A stretch of 60,425 nucleotides of DNA from an uncultured Granulosicoccaceae bacterium (GTDB lineage: Bacteria > Pseudomonadota > Gammaproteobacteria > Granulosicoccales > Granulosicoccaceae): the NCBI GenBank assembly GCA_937923565.1, contig CALDTX010000099.1:1-60425 (forward strand), in the 5' to 3' direction. The position numbers and the translations under genes are program-made. This document shows, in pieces, positions 8,923-16,748 of the stretch (positions are counted from its first letter, which is position 1; every line of letters begins with the position of its first letter). Below the pieces are notes generated by a model. That model searched no databases, was not told where the DNA came from, and saw nothing but the letters and a program-made list of their open reading frames with translations.

Positions 8923-9095
8923 GTGAGCTTATGTCGTTTCTTGCCACAACGATCACACTTTTCCACAGTAACCAGCTTGCCTGCTTTTACGTCGAACCTT
9001 TTTGTTTTTAAGATCAACCATTTATGATGATTGTTCGTGCATAGAATGCTTTGAACTTTAGGTTGTCTTTTTCTAAATTGCAGTATGTTTGACAT
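8919..9095 (-). CDS. Small zinc-ribbon-like protein (58 aa), hypothetical
   Basis: An ATG at 9095 opens a 58-codon frame ending in TGA at 8919-8921. The product is very basic, starts MSNILQFRKRQPKVQSILC and ends CDRCGKKRHKLT. It has a single Cys (residue 19) followed by paired His (CTNNHHKW) and a CxxC knuckle, which could bind one zinc ion. Its stop overlaps the TTG start of the acetyltransferase gene, a coupling arrangement that supports it being real and fills an otherwise empty 280-base gap. No strong Shine-Dalgarno site is visible. I do not recognise the family; nucleic-acid binding is only an inference from charge and the knuckle. Confidence 0.6.
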   Translation of the reverse strand: MSNILQFRKRQPKVQSILCTNNHHKWLILKTKRFDVKAGKLVTVEKCDRCGKKRHKLT

Positions 9096-9206
9096 GCTGG
9101 TAGTTATAATTGGAGATTGTGCAAATTTTCAGCATCCGTGATCGAGAAATTCTACACCGAAACTGTTTTCCATGGGGCGGCTGTGCGTGGCTTTGGTGCA
9201 TCCTTT

Positions 9207-9905
9207 TCACTTTTGTGGTTTCTTAGTCACTACGTGCTTTATCGGGCTAAGGTTTATCTCATCGATTATGGCGTGATCGGGTGAATCGATCAGTGTCAAT
9301 ACGGCATTGGCGACATCTTTGGCCTGAAGTGCCATATCGGCCTCTTTGCCCGGCTCAAACGAAAGCGAAGAAAAGAAGTCGGTGCGTACCAAGCCGGGAT
9401 TAACAATGCCCACATGGCAATTAGCATTTGCGCATTCATGTTTTAGCGCTTGTGTGGCCCCACGCAATCCAAATTTTGCAGCGCTGTACACACTGCCGTA
9501 GCGTCCACCTTGTAGGCCCGATTCTGAGCCAATGAAAATCAGATTACTGCGTGGCTGTGCTTTTAGTGTTGGCAGAAGCATCCGGGCGATCAGTAGCGGG
9601 CTGATCAAATTCAGTTGTATGCTGTTTTTAATTTGTTGGGGGGAAAAATTTTCCAGGGAACCGAACTGACCACACCCCGCGTTGCAGATGACATTGCTGA
9701 TGCCAAACGAGCTCATCACATCATTAATGTGCTTCTCTGTTTGCTCGAGATTATTTAAATCGGTGGCTACGTGTGTGCAGTTATCGAGTGGTTCACCGGG
9801 GCTGCGGCTAAGATAAACCACTGCTTGCTTTCTGGCATGCAAGCGTTCAACAATAGCGCGTCCGATACCTTTGCTACCACCTGTTACCAATGTACAGTTT
9901 GTCAT
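9207..9905 (-). CDS. Short-chain dehydrogenase/reductase
   Basis: 232 residues with the classical SDR plan: TGGSKGIGRAI (cofactor glycine motif) at residues 8-18, CNAGCG, and the catalytic YSAAK preceded by IFIGSESG, supplying the Ser/Tyr/Lys set. SRSP after the second strand suggests NADP preference. Substrate unknown. Its ATG overlaps the TGA of the radical SAM gene (ATGA), making it the third gene of a nucleosidase-SPL-SDR unit and suggesting it reduces or oxidises a metabolite connected with that unit. Confidence 0.9.
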   Translation of the reverse strand: MTNCTLVTGGSKGIGRAIVERLHARKQAVVYLSRSPGEPLDNCTHVATDLNNLEQTEKHINDVMSSFGISNVICNAGCGQFGSLENFSPQQIKNSIQLNLISPLLIARMLLPTLKAQPRSNLIFIGSESGLQGGRYGSVYSAAKFGLRGATQALKHECANANCHVGIVNPGLVRTDFFSSLSFEPGKEADMALQAKDVANAVLTLIDSPDHAIIDEINLSPIKHVVTKKPQK

Positions 9906-10897
9906 GACACACTCACACAGGGAAAGTATTGATCTGGCTTTACCGTTTTCAAAATACGAGTTTCACAAAATTTTAGCAAACTGTTTTCCGTTTCAGGGTC
10001 GTAGGAGAGCATGTTGTTGCTGGCCGTTAAATTGGTGGATAACAATTTTGATTCAGGGTAAAGGCGAATCATTTTTTTGTAAAACTGGGTGGGCAATCTG
10101 AACGGACCCAAGCTTATGGAATGTATTTTACTGGTTTCCAGTTGTTCAAAGACGGCGTCGAACATGTCTGCGTATAACGCCTGAGCATTTGTTGCTTTAA
10201 GAATTGGATCGAATCTTAAGCCAACTTTCCAGCCGTGATCTTGCAAAGCTTTTAACGCAGTAATGCGTTTTTCTAAGCTGGCTGTCTTGTGTTCTTCTGC
10301 GGCTACTATTGGTTCGGGCGATAAACTGTAGGCGATAACGCAGTTTGGAATAGCTTGCCGGCTCAGCAGTTGTCTTATTTGCGTGCTCTTCGTGCGGATT
10401 TCCAAATTAGCGCAAGGTAGTTTTTCGAACTGATCTAAGCAGGCAGCAATAAATTCTGTTACAGGCTCCAACGCTAAAGAGTCACAATCGTATCCAGAGA
10501 AAAACCAGCTTTCTTGTTCACCGTGCTGTTGCATTTGTTCGGCTATGTCGGTAAAGAAGTCTTCGTAATTAACAAATACCACATAGTTGGCCGAACGATA
10601 CATGCCTTGGAGAAAACAGTAACGACAATCGTAAATGCAATTGAGCATATGCGAAAAGTAGTAATTGTGGGCACCACCAATATGATAGTCCGGTGGTGTG
10701 GGCAGTACTTTGTTGCCATGTTTGTAGGCAAGTATGAGTGCCGGGTTTGCTTTTTGAGTGCGAAAATTTTGCGAGGGTGCATTGAATACGTCGGTATAGC
10801 GCTCAATTGCTATAACTCTGGCCTTAGGAAAGCGCGTTAATATCGTTTTTACACGGGCATGATGGGCTATCGCGTTTTCAACGTAAATAGTATCCAT
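9902..10897 (-). CDS. Spore photoproduct lyase-like radical SAM protein
   Basis: 331 residues. C87-I-Y-D-C91-R-Y-C94 is the CxxxCxxC motif that binds the 4Fe-4S cluster and SAM, inside NYYFSHMLNCIYDCRYCFLQG. Cys138 in SGYDCDSLALEP lies 44 residues after the last cluster cysteine, the spacing I recall for the hydrogen-donor Cys141 of Bacillus SPL (cluster C90/C94/C97). The protein thus retains the key SPL features although the other genes indicate a non-sporulating organism. SPL reverses 5-thyminyl-5,6-dihydrothymine lesions in DNA; whether this protein does so is unknown. It is 26 bases downstream of the nucleosidase gene and overlaps the SDR gene by 4 bases. Confidence 0.88.
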   Translation of the reverse strand: MDTIYVENAIAHHARVKTILTRFPKARVIAIERYTDVFNAPSQNFRTQKANPALILAYKHGNKVLPTPPDYHIGGAHNYYFSHMLNCIYDCRYCFLQGMYRSANYVVFVNYEDFFTDIAEQMQQHGEQESWFFSGYDCDSLALEPVTEFIAACLDQFEKLPCANLEIRTKSTQIRQLLSRQAIPNCVIAYSLSPEPIVAAEEHKTASLEKRITALKALQDHGWKVGLRFDPILKATNAQALYADMFDAVFEQLETSKIHSISLGPFRLPTQFYKKMIRLYPESKLLSTNLTASNNMLSYDPETENSLLKFCETRILKTVKPDQYFPCVSVS

Positions 10898-10923
10898 GAG
10901 TTTAGTTGGCTTGCGACATCATT

Positions 10924-11730
10924 CTAATAAGTAGGTGCAACACTTTCGAGCTTCGCGTCGAGGTGTGCGTGGATATTTTTTGCATTTTTTAAATTCAGTA
11001 GTGATGTCGCGCTAGGTGGTTCATCCAATAGGTTTGTTAGTCTTTGTAGTTTATCTTTTAGAGCATGCTGTTCTGTTTGCGTGAAATGCAGTGTTGATAT
11101 TAGCTCATCAAATAGTGCCGTTGTCGCTGCTTGATCGATGGTTTTGTTACTTGCCATTGCCAACAGTAGTTGATCGATACACGGAATGGTTTTAAGCATT
11201 AACTCCGGTACTTTATTTTTAGATAATGCCGTCCAGCTGTTTTGCACATTATCGGAAATAACTTTTACGCTGTGTACCAGTGCGGTGTTTAAACGCGGAC
11301 ATGCGGCACTGAAAATACCGGATGCTTCCATGTCGTAAACAAATTCGCTTTTGTATTCGTCGCAGGGCTTGTCAACCGTTAATATTTCTTTAAGTTCTGC
11401 TTTTGGGCTGTTCCGGCTTTCTGGTAAATGTGGATACCATTTTCGATTACTGCCTTTATCGCGTATCGTGTGAGCCATTACTACCGTGCCAATAGGGAGA
11501 TCTGCCCCGGCAATGCCAACATTTATAATGCTCGTTGTTTGCGGATATAGGTGTAAAAACAGGTTTACAGAGGCCGCTGCCGATAATTTACCTAATCCGC
11601 ATTGCAACAGTCGTACTTTATCGCCATCATAGAGGTTCAGGTTGGCCGTTTTTACAAAGCTTAAGCGGTAATTATCCACCAAGCATTTAGATTCAATTGG
11701 AAGGGCAGTTATGATACAAGGCTTGGTCAT
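10924..11730 (-). CDS. Nucleoside phosphorylase/nucleosidase superfamily protein
   Basis: 268 residues from the ATG at 11730 (MTKPCIITALPIESK); a longer frame to 11775 adds 15 residues that lack homology. INVGIAGA corresponds to the ribose/phosphate loop of the MTA/SAH nucleosidase fold, FVYDMEASG to the purine-site Met-Glu motif, and KVISDN to the catalytic Asp region. The last 80 residues are a helical extension (about 190-268) not usual for MTAN. It could cleave a nucleoside such as methylthioadenosine, SAH or 5'-deoxyadenosine. It is first in the unit with the SPL-like and SDR genes and divergent from the YbjQ-domain genes. Confidence 0.82.
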   Translation of the reverse strand: MTKPCIITALPIESKCLVDNYRLSFVKTANLNLYDGDKVRLLQCGLGKLSAAASVNLFLHLYPQTTSIINVGIAGADLPIGTVVMAHTIRDKGSNRKWYPHLPESRNSPKAELKEILTVDKPCDEYKSEFVYDMEASGIFSAACPRLNTALVHSVKVISDNVQNSWTALSKNKVPELMLKTIPCIDQLLLAMASNKTIDQAATTALFDELISTLHFTQTEQHALKDKLQRLTNLLDEPPSATSLLNLKNAKNIHAHLDAKLESVAPTY

Positions 11731-11795
11731 CTGAATATTGTAACCTGTGCACCCAAGCGATGCAGCTTTTAGCAATGAAGGAGAATGAATAGTCG

Positions 11796-12113
11796 ATGTT
11801 GGTCACTAATTTGGAAATACTTCCAGGGCACAAAATCGTACGGCATGTTGGTTTGGTGCAGGGAAGCTCCGTGAGGTCCAAGCATGTTGGTCGGGATATC
11901 ATGGCAAGCTTAAAAAATATCTTTGGTGGAGAATTGCAAGGGTATACCGAGCTATTGCAGGAATCCCGGGAGGAAGCCACCAAACGTATGATGTTACAGG
12001 CGGAGTCTATAGGTGCTAATGCAGTGCTTAACGTTCGCTACAGCACCTCAAGTATTGCAGCCGGCGCTGCTGAAATTTTTGTTTATGGCTCTGCTGTAGA
12101 GCTGGACATATGA
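11796..12113 (+). CDS. YbjQ/UPF0145 family protein
   Basis: 105 residues, the standard length for YbjQ (PF01906). It begins MLVTNLEILPGHKIVRHVGLVQGSSVRSKHVGRD and contains ESREEATKRMMLQAESIGANAVLNVRY, the most conserved stretch. The family is predicted to form a pentameric dodecin-like or MTH-type fold and is loosely annotated as heavy-metal binding; no biochemical role is established. GAAGGAG lies 11-17 bases before the ATG, a long spacing. The ATGA overlap with the next gene, a second YbjQ-domain protein, indicates a co-translated pair that may form a mixed oligomer. Confidence 0.9.
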   Translation: MLVTNLEILPGHKIVRHVGLVQGSSVRSKHVGRDIMASLKNIFGGELQGYTELLQESREEATKRMMLQAESIGANAVLNVRYSTSSIAAGAAEIFVYGSAVELDI

Positions 12114-12571
12114 TTCAGCTTGGCATTTTTATCAGTCTGTTGATTGTCGGATTTCTGTTCGGCCGTATCGCTGAAAAAAGACATTTCAAGTCGATTGTTG
12201 CGCGGGAATTAGCATCTAATTCTCTGGTTGCTGTTGCCAGTCGTTTTCCGCCCGAAAACGAAAATTACGAACAGCATTTGGTGGTTGGCAATGTGGTTGT
12301 AGCATCCGACTACTTTAAATCGGCGATGGCGAGTCTCATTAATTTCTTTGGCGGCAGGGTTACGCCGTTTGAGTCTTTGTTGGATCGTGCCAGGCGTGAA
12401 GCCATTTTACGGATGAAGCACGAAGCCAGTTTATTAGATGCAAAATTTGTATTTAATGTAAAACTTGAAACTTCGCGAATTGCCACTGGTCAGGTGGGTG
12501 CAGTTGAAGTCGTTGCCTACGGCACGGCTTTAACCAAACCGGCAATGCACGTCGAAGCCATAAGTTCATAA
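12110..12571 (+). CDS. Membrane-anchored YbjQ-domain protein
   Basis: 153 residues. An N-terminal membrane helix (IQLGIFISLLIVGFLFGRIAEKRH, residues 2-25) precedes a YbjQ-like domain at about 50-150: VVGNVVVASDYFKSAMASLINFFGG and RARREAILRMKHEASLLDAKFVFNVKLETSRI line up with the upstream paralogue. It is therefore probably held at the cytoplasmic face of the inner membrane and may recruit the soluble partner encoded just upstream. The start overlaps the stop of that gene. The following gene encodes a membrane M48 peptidase 67 bases away on the same strand. Confidence 0.82.
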   Translation: MIQLGIFISLLIVGFLFGRIAEKRHFKSIVARELASNSLVAVASRFPPENENYEQHLVVGNVVVASDYFKSAMASLINFFGGRVTPFESLLDRARREAILRMKHEASLLDAKFVFNVKLETSRIATGQVGAVEVVAYGTALTKPAMHVEAISS

Positions 12572-12638
12572 GCGGTTGCATTATTTAAAATTAAGGCGGT
12601 AAGTTCTGCTGCAAACAAACAATGACTGAGTAAAAACC

Positions 12639-13499
12639 ATGGAGTTTGAAAACAGGCAGCCTCAAGAAGGAATCAATACCGTGCGGGAAAACCCTTTGCT
12701 GGTGTTTTTCAAGCTTCTTGTTGGTGCGATTATCATTATCGTTGTCCTTGTGATAATCCTACAGTTCTCCGGTAGCTGGATTGCCAAGAAAGTTCCGTTT
12801 CGTTATGAGTTAGCGTTAATGGAAAAAGTCGATATGGAGTTTGGCACTACCGACAACTCAGCTGAATTGGAAGCCTATCTAAATGAATTAGGGGTAAGAG
12901 TTGCGCAGGCTTTATCATTACCGGAAACCATGTCGGTTCAGGTGCATTACGATAGCTCGGAAGTATTTAATGCGTACGCAACTATCGGGGGTAATCTTTT
13001 ATTCTATAAAGGCTTACTCAAAAAAATGCCCAATGAAAATACCCTGGCAATGGTCATGGCACACGAGATCGCTCATGTTATGCACAGAGATCCAATAGCA
13101 GGGCTTGGCGGTGGTGTTGCCAGCATGGTGGCTTTAATGGTTCTAACCGGGCAATCAGGTACCGGTGCAGCTGGCAATGTATTAAACCAAACTGGCATGC
13201 TGACCAGCACGCAATTTACACGGAAAATGGAAGAGGCTGCCGACAAAGCAGCCCTTGCGGCCATGGTAAATTTATACGGGCATACAAACGGCGCGAACAC
13301 ACTGTTTGAACTCATGGAAAATGTAGCCGGAGATAGTGCGGTCCCCAACTGGCTGGAGCGGTTTGCCGCAACGCACCCGTTAAGTGCCGACAGAGCTGAA
13401 TCAGTGGTGTTGCAATCCATTGAAAACAACTGGCCTACCGACGGTGTCTTAACAGCATTGCCTGAAAACTATTCTTTGTGGTTACGAGGTAATCTTTAG
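12639..13499 (+). CDS. M48 family membrane-associated metallopeptidase
   Basis: 286 residues. A helix at residues 21-43 (LVFFKLLVGAIIIIVVLVIILQF) anchors the protein. The zinc site is HEIAH at 142-146, and Glu in RKMEEAADKAAL near 198 is the likely third ligand. THPLSADRAE near the C-terminus is the conserved M48 segment. The layout resembles LoiP/YggG and BepA-type peptidases, but it has no lipobox and carries a cytoplasm-proximal N-tail. Possible role: quality control of envelope proteins. It follows the YbjQ pair. Its stop codon shares bases with that of the convergent nudC gene. Confidence 0.88.
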   Translation: MEFENRQPQEGINTVRENPLLVFFKLLVGAIIIIVVLVIILQFSGSWIAKKVPFRYELALMEKVDMEFGTTDNSAELEAYLNELGVRVAQALSLPETMSVQVHYDSSEVFNAYATIGGNLLFYKGLLKKMPNENTLAMVMAHEIAHVMHRDPIAGLGGGVASMVALMVLTGQSGTGAAGNVLNQTGMLTSTQFTRKMEEAADKAALAAMVNLYGHTNGANTLFELMENVAGDSAVPNWLERFAATHPLSADRAESVVLQSIENNWPTDGVLTALPENYSLWLRGNL

Positions 13500-14461
13500 G
13501 CTGCCGATGTAATCCAGCGTTCGACTAACATTCGAGCAATAGAATCTTTTCTTGGCAGTTTAAATTCGGCATCGTCGTCTCCCCAAGTACCGAATGTCAG
13601 TATTTGCTCACGCGTAAACCATCGTGCGTCCTCAATTTCGACGGGGTCGATGTTGATCTCATCGGTTTGCGCGGTAGATTCGAAGCCGAGCATTATTGAT
13701 CTTGGAAAAGGCCAGGGTTGGGATGCGACGTAACGTACATCGGAGGTAATGATGCCAACCTCTTCGAACACTTCCCTCTTCACGGCTTGTTCTAGGCTTT
13801 CTCCGGTTTCAACAAATCCGGCAAGTGTTGAATAGACGCCAGTAGGCCAAGCGCTATTTCTGCCCAATAAACAAGTGGCTGGCGAATGTTCAGTGGCGTC
13901 TTTGGTTACAAGCATAATGACTGCCGGATCGGTACGAGGGAATGTTTGATAGTTACATTGTTCGTTGCCGCAAATTTTTAAATGACCGGCGTTTTGTGAA
14001 TTAAGCCCTGCGCCGCAGCGGCTGCAGAAACGGCATTGGTCTTGCCAATGCACTAAACCTTTGGCGTAAACCAGTAGTGCACCATCTTCGTCAGATAAGG
14101 TTGGGCCGATGGCTCTAAGGTCTGCAAATTCGAGGGTATGCAGGTTTGGGTAGTGTGTTTGAGCAGCACCTATAACGTTATTAAGATCGTGCTCGTTAAG
14201 TGCAGACAGGCTGCGGGTAAACAGTGCTTTATTTTGCTCGAGACCAAGAAAAAAAAATTTATCGTGGTTTTTTTGATCTTCTGAACTAAGAGGTAAGGTG
14301 AGCAAGCATTTTTGTTGGTTATCTTCAGTTGTACCAACGAGCATTTTATCTCGCCAGACAGGTACATACCGAGATTTAGGATCGTTCAAAAAGAGCGATA
14401 ACTTATCTATACTGTTTCGTAAATGATCGGCTCGATCCAAATTGCCGTGACTATAGTGCAT
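13496..14461 (-). CDS. nudC: NAD(+)/NADH diphosphatase NudC
   Basis: 321 residues. The four-cysteine zinc ribbon is visible (CRFCSRCGAGL...CGNEQCNYQTFPR), followed by the Nudix box GFVETGESLEQAVKREVFEEVG and the NudC-specific motif SQPWPFPRS. The enzyme hydrolyses NADH to NMNH and AMP and removes NAD caps from RNA 5' ends. The N-terminal domain (about 1-135) is longer than in E. coli NudC (257 residues), as in other NudC proteins carrying the extra N-terminal NUDIX-like domain. Cytoplasmic. It is convergent with the M48 gene with a 4-base overlap and no obvious terminator. Confidence 0.93.
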   Translation of the reverse strand: MHYSHGNLDRADHLRNSIDKLSLFLNDPKSRYVPVWRDKMLVGTTEDNQQKCLLTLPLSSEDQKNHDKFFFLGLEQNKALFTRSLSALNEHDLNNVIGAAQTHYPNLHTLEFADLRAIGPTLSDEDGALLVYAKGLVHWQDQCRFCSRCGAGLNSQNAGHLKICGNEQCNYQTFPRTDPAVIMLVTKDATEHSPATCLLGRNSAWPTGVYSTLAGFVETGESLEQAVKREVFEEVGIITSDVRYVASQPWPFPRSIMLGFESTAQTDEINIDPVEIEDARWFTREQILTFGTWGDDDAEFKLPRKDSIARMLVERWITSAA

Positions 14462-14580
14462 ACTGCTCTCGAAAATGTATATTACCGTGAATAGTATTGC
14501 ATAAATAAGAAAGATACATGGTGCAAATCGGCACGTTCCGAACGGTCGAAACTCTCCGTGTTAAGAGAAAAATAATTTTA

Positions 14581-15552
14581 ATGAAATTGAAGAATTGCCA
14601 AAATTTTAGGGCACATGTGCTTGCTTTTTCTCTGCTGTGTATTCTCTCGATAACGTCGTTTTCGACTCAAGCCCAAACCCAGTCTCAGTCCGGTTCACAA
14701 CGTGAATCAGAGGCTGCATCTGAAGGCCTGTCGCTGCCAACGCTACAAGATAAAACATTTGTTCTTGAAAGCAAACCCAAATGGGAGGCTGGTGTCGGTG
14801 CAGGCTATATTAAAGGCTTTGATTATCCAGCCTCTACCGATCCCAATAACGTTGGCTTGGTGTTGCCTTACGTGGTTTATCGAAGCTCCCGTTTACGTTT
14901 AGGCGGTGGCGGCATGGGCGCTGTTGCGTTGGAGGAACCCAGGTTGCGTATCGACATGGCGCTTGGTGGTTCTTTGCAAGCCACGTCAGAAGGTAATAGT
15001 GCGCGTGCAGGTATGCCCGATTTAGACTTTATCTTCGAACTGGGTCCCCGTATTAACTATAAGTTGCTTACCCATGATTGGCCCAATGCCGGCACCAGCA
15101 GAGTTTCCGTGTCTGCCAAGCTGCGCGCTGCGTTTTCAACAGATTTCGGGCACCTTGATGCGCGTGGCGTTGTGTTGACAACTGGCGTTCAGTTTATTCA
15201 AAAAAATGCTTACGGACCTAAATGGGACTATCTGATTCAGTTCGAGTCAACCTTTGCGACAGAGCGCTTTCAAGATTATTTCTATCAGGTAGACGCATCT
15301 CAAGCAACGGCTACACGTAGCGAGTATGATGCAAAAGGTGGTTATTTGCGATCCAACCTTTTTGCAGGCTTTGCATACCGACCAACCCGTTCGCTAAGAA
15401 TTTTTACCGGACTGGTATCCGGCTTCTACAGCGGCGCTGCAAACGAACAAAGCCCGCTTTATGAAACAAGTAATAGCACCGGTTTTGCTTTGGGTATGGT
15501 TTGGAAGCTGTATGAAAGCAAGAAAAATATACTGGTTAACGAAGCAGAGTAA
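14581..15552 (+). CDS. MipA/OmpV family outer-membrane protein
   Basis: 323 residues from the ATG at 14581, chosen because a signal peptide follows (VLAFSLLCILSITSFSTQAQ, cleavage near QAQ); the longer frame from 14518 would put 21 residues before it. The mature part begins with WEAGVGAGYIKGFDYPASTDPNNVGLVLPYVVYRS, the MipA/OmpV hallmark, and continues as alternating beta-strands ending in a short strand near the C-terminus. MipA links murein enzymes in E. coli; other members are channels or adhesins. It is 5 bases upstream of an enolase-superfamily gene, so it might act as a porin for that enzyme's substrate. Confidence 0.85.
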   Translation: MKLKNCQNFRAHVLAFSLLCILSITSFSTQAQTQSQSGSQRESEAASEGLSLPTLQDKTFVLESKPKWEAGVGAGYIKGFDYPASTDPNNVGLVLPYVVYRSSRLRLGGGGMGAVALEEPRLRIDMALGGSLQATSEGNSARAGMPDLDFIFELGPRINYKLLTHDWPNAGTSRVSVSAKLRAAFSTDFGHLDARGVVLTTGVQFIQKNAYGPKWDYLIQFESTFATERFQDYFYQVDASQATATRSEYDAKGGYLRSNLFAGFAYRPTRSLRIFTGLVSGFYSGAANEQSPLYETSNSTGFALGMVWKLYESKKNILVNEAE

Positions 15553-15557
15553 TTTCT

Positions 15558-16748
15558 ATGAAAATTCGACAGCTTGATACCTACGTTGTTGGAAATCCGC
15601 CACCGCATTATGGTGGGCGTTACTTCATTTTTGTCCGGTTAATTAGCGACGATGGCATAGAAGGTTTCGGTGAGGTATACACCGCTACCTTTAGCCCACA
15701 CGTTGTGGAAGCGATGATTAAAGACGTCTTTGAACATCATTTTCTGGATGCGAATCCGTTTGAAATAGAAAAATTATGGCGAAGGGTTTACGGGCGAGGC
15801 TACACACTGCGTCCGGATATTTCGCTAATGAGTGTTCTAAGTGGTTTGGAAACCGCTTGCTGGGATCTCGTGGGAAAGGCTGTCAACAAGCCGGTATACC
15901 AATTACTGGGTGGGCAGGTACACGACCGTTTGCGTAGCTACACTTATATATACCCTCGTTTAGGCGAAGATGACGCCGTATACCGAGAGCCAGAATTGGC
16001 CGCTGCACGTGCTTTAGAATATATTGACATGGGCTTTACAGCCCTAAAGTTTGATCCTGCAGGGCCATACTCTGTTTACGATGGCCGTCAACCTTCGTTA
16101 ACCGAGTTGGATCGATCAGAGAAAATGGTGACCACTTTGCGTAAGGCCGTAGGCAACCGCGCCGATCTACTGTTTGGTACACACGGCCAATTCACAGCAT
16201 CGGGCGCTATTCGCTTAGCGAAACGTATCGAAGCCGCCGACCCTTTATGGTTCGAGGAACCCACACCTCCTGAAAACCCATCGGAGATGGCGCGAGTGGC
16301 AAGGCAAACGTCCATACCGATTGCAACGGGTGAAAGGCTCACAACAAAATACGAATTTGCCAAAGTGCTGGAGGCGCAAGCGGCCTCTATTCTGCAAATG
16401 GCGCTGGGTCGTGTGGGCGGAATATTAGAAGCGAAAAAAATCGCAGGCATGGCGGAAACCTATTACGCTCAAATTGCCCCACATTTATATTGCGGGCCAA
16501 TAGAAGGCGCTGCGAATGCACAGCTTGCCACTTGCACGCCCAATTTTTTGATATTGGAGAGCATTGAAAACTGGCAAGGTTTCCATGCTGATATTTTAAG
16601 AAAGCCAATGCGGTGGGAGGAAGGCTACGTCATTCCTTCAACAGAACCCGGTATTGGTGTGGAGCTGGATATCGAGGTGGCACTGGCTAACCCGTACAAC
16701 GGCAAGGCTTTGCATTTAGAAATGGCACAAGATCCTGTACAGCCTTAG
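15558..16748 (+). CDS. Mandelate racemase/enolase superfamily enzyme with altered metal site
   Basis: 396 residues with an N-terminal capping domain (1-125) and a TIM barrel. Identifiable barrel residues are Lys164 (TALKFDP), EEP at 233-235, GER at 258-260 and a C-terminal His309 (APHLYCGP). In galactonate dehydratase-type relatives the first metal ligand is Asp in DFHG; here the segment is FGTHG, giving Gly207 at that position while His209 is kept. This may be a family feature. Sugar-acid dehydration or cycloisomerisation is likely, substrate unknown. Immediately follows the MipA-like gene and is convergent with the transglutaminase gene, the stop codons overlapping. Confidence 0.87.
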   Translation: MKIRQLDTYVVGNPPPHYGGRYFIFVRLISDDGIEGFGEVYTATFSPHVVEAMIKDVFEHHFLDANPFEIEKLWRRVYGRGYTLRPDISLMSVLSGLETACWDLVGKAVNKPVYQLLGGQVHDRLRSYTYIYPRLGEDDAVYREPELAAARALEYIDMGFTALKFDPAGPYSVYDGRQPSLTELDRSEKMVTTLRKAVGNRADLLFGTHGQFTASGAIRLAKRIEAADPLWFEEPTPPENPSEMARVARQTSIPIATGERLTTKYEFAKVLEAQAASILQMALGRVGGILEAKKIAGMAETYYAQIAPHLYCGPIEGAANAQLATCTPNFLILESIENWQGFHADILRKPMRWEEGYVIPSTEPGIGVELDIEVALANPYNGKALHLEMAQDPVQP

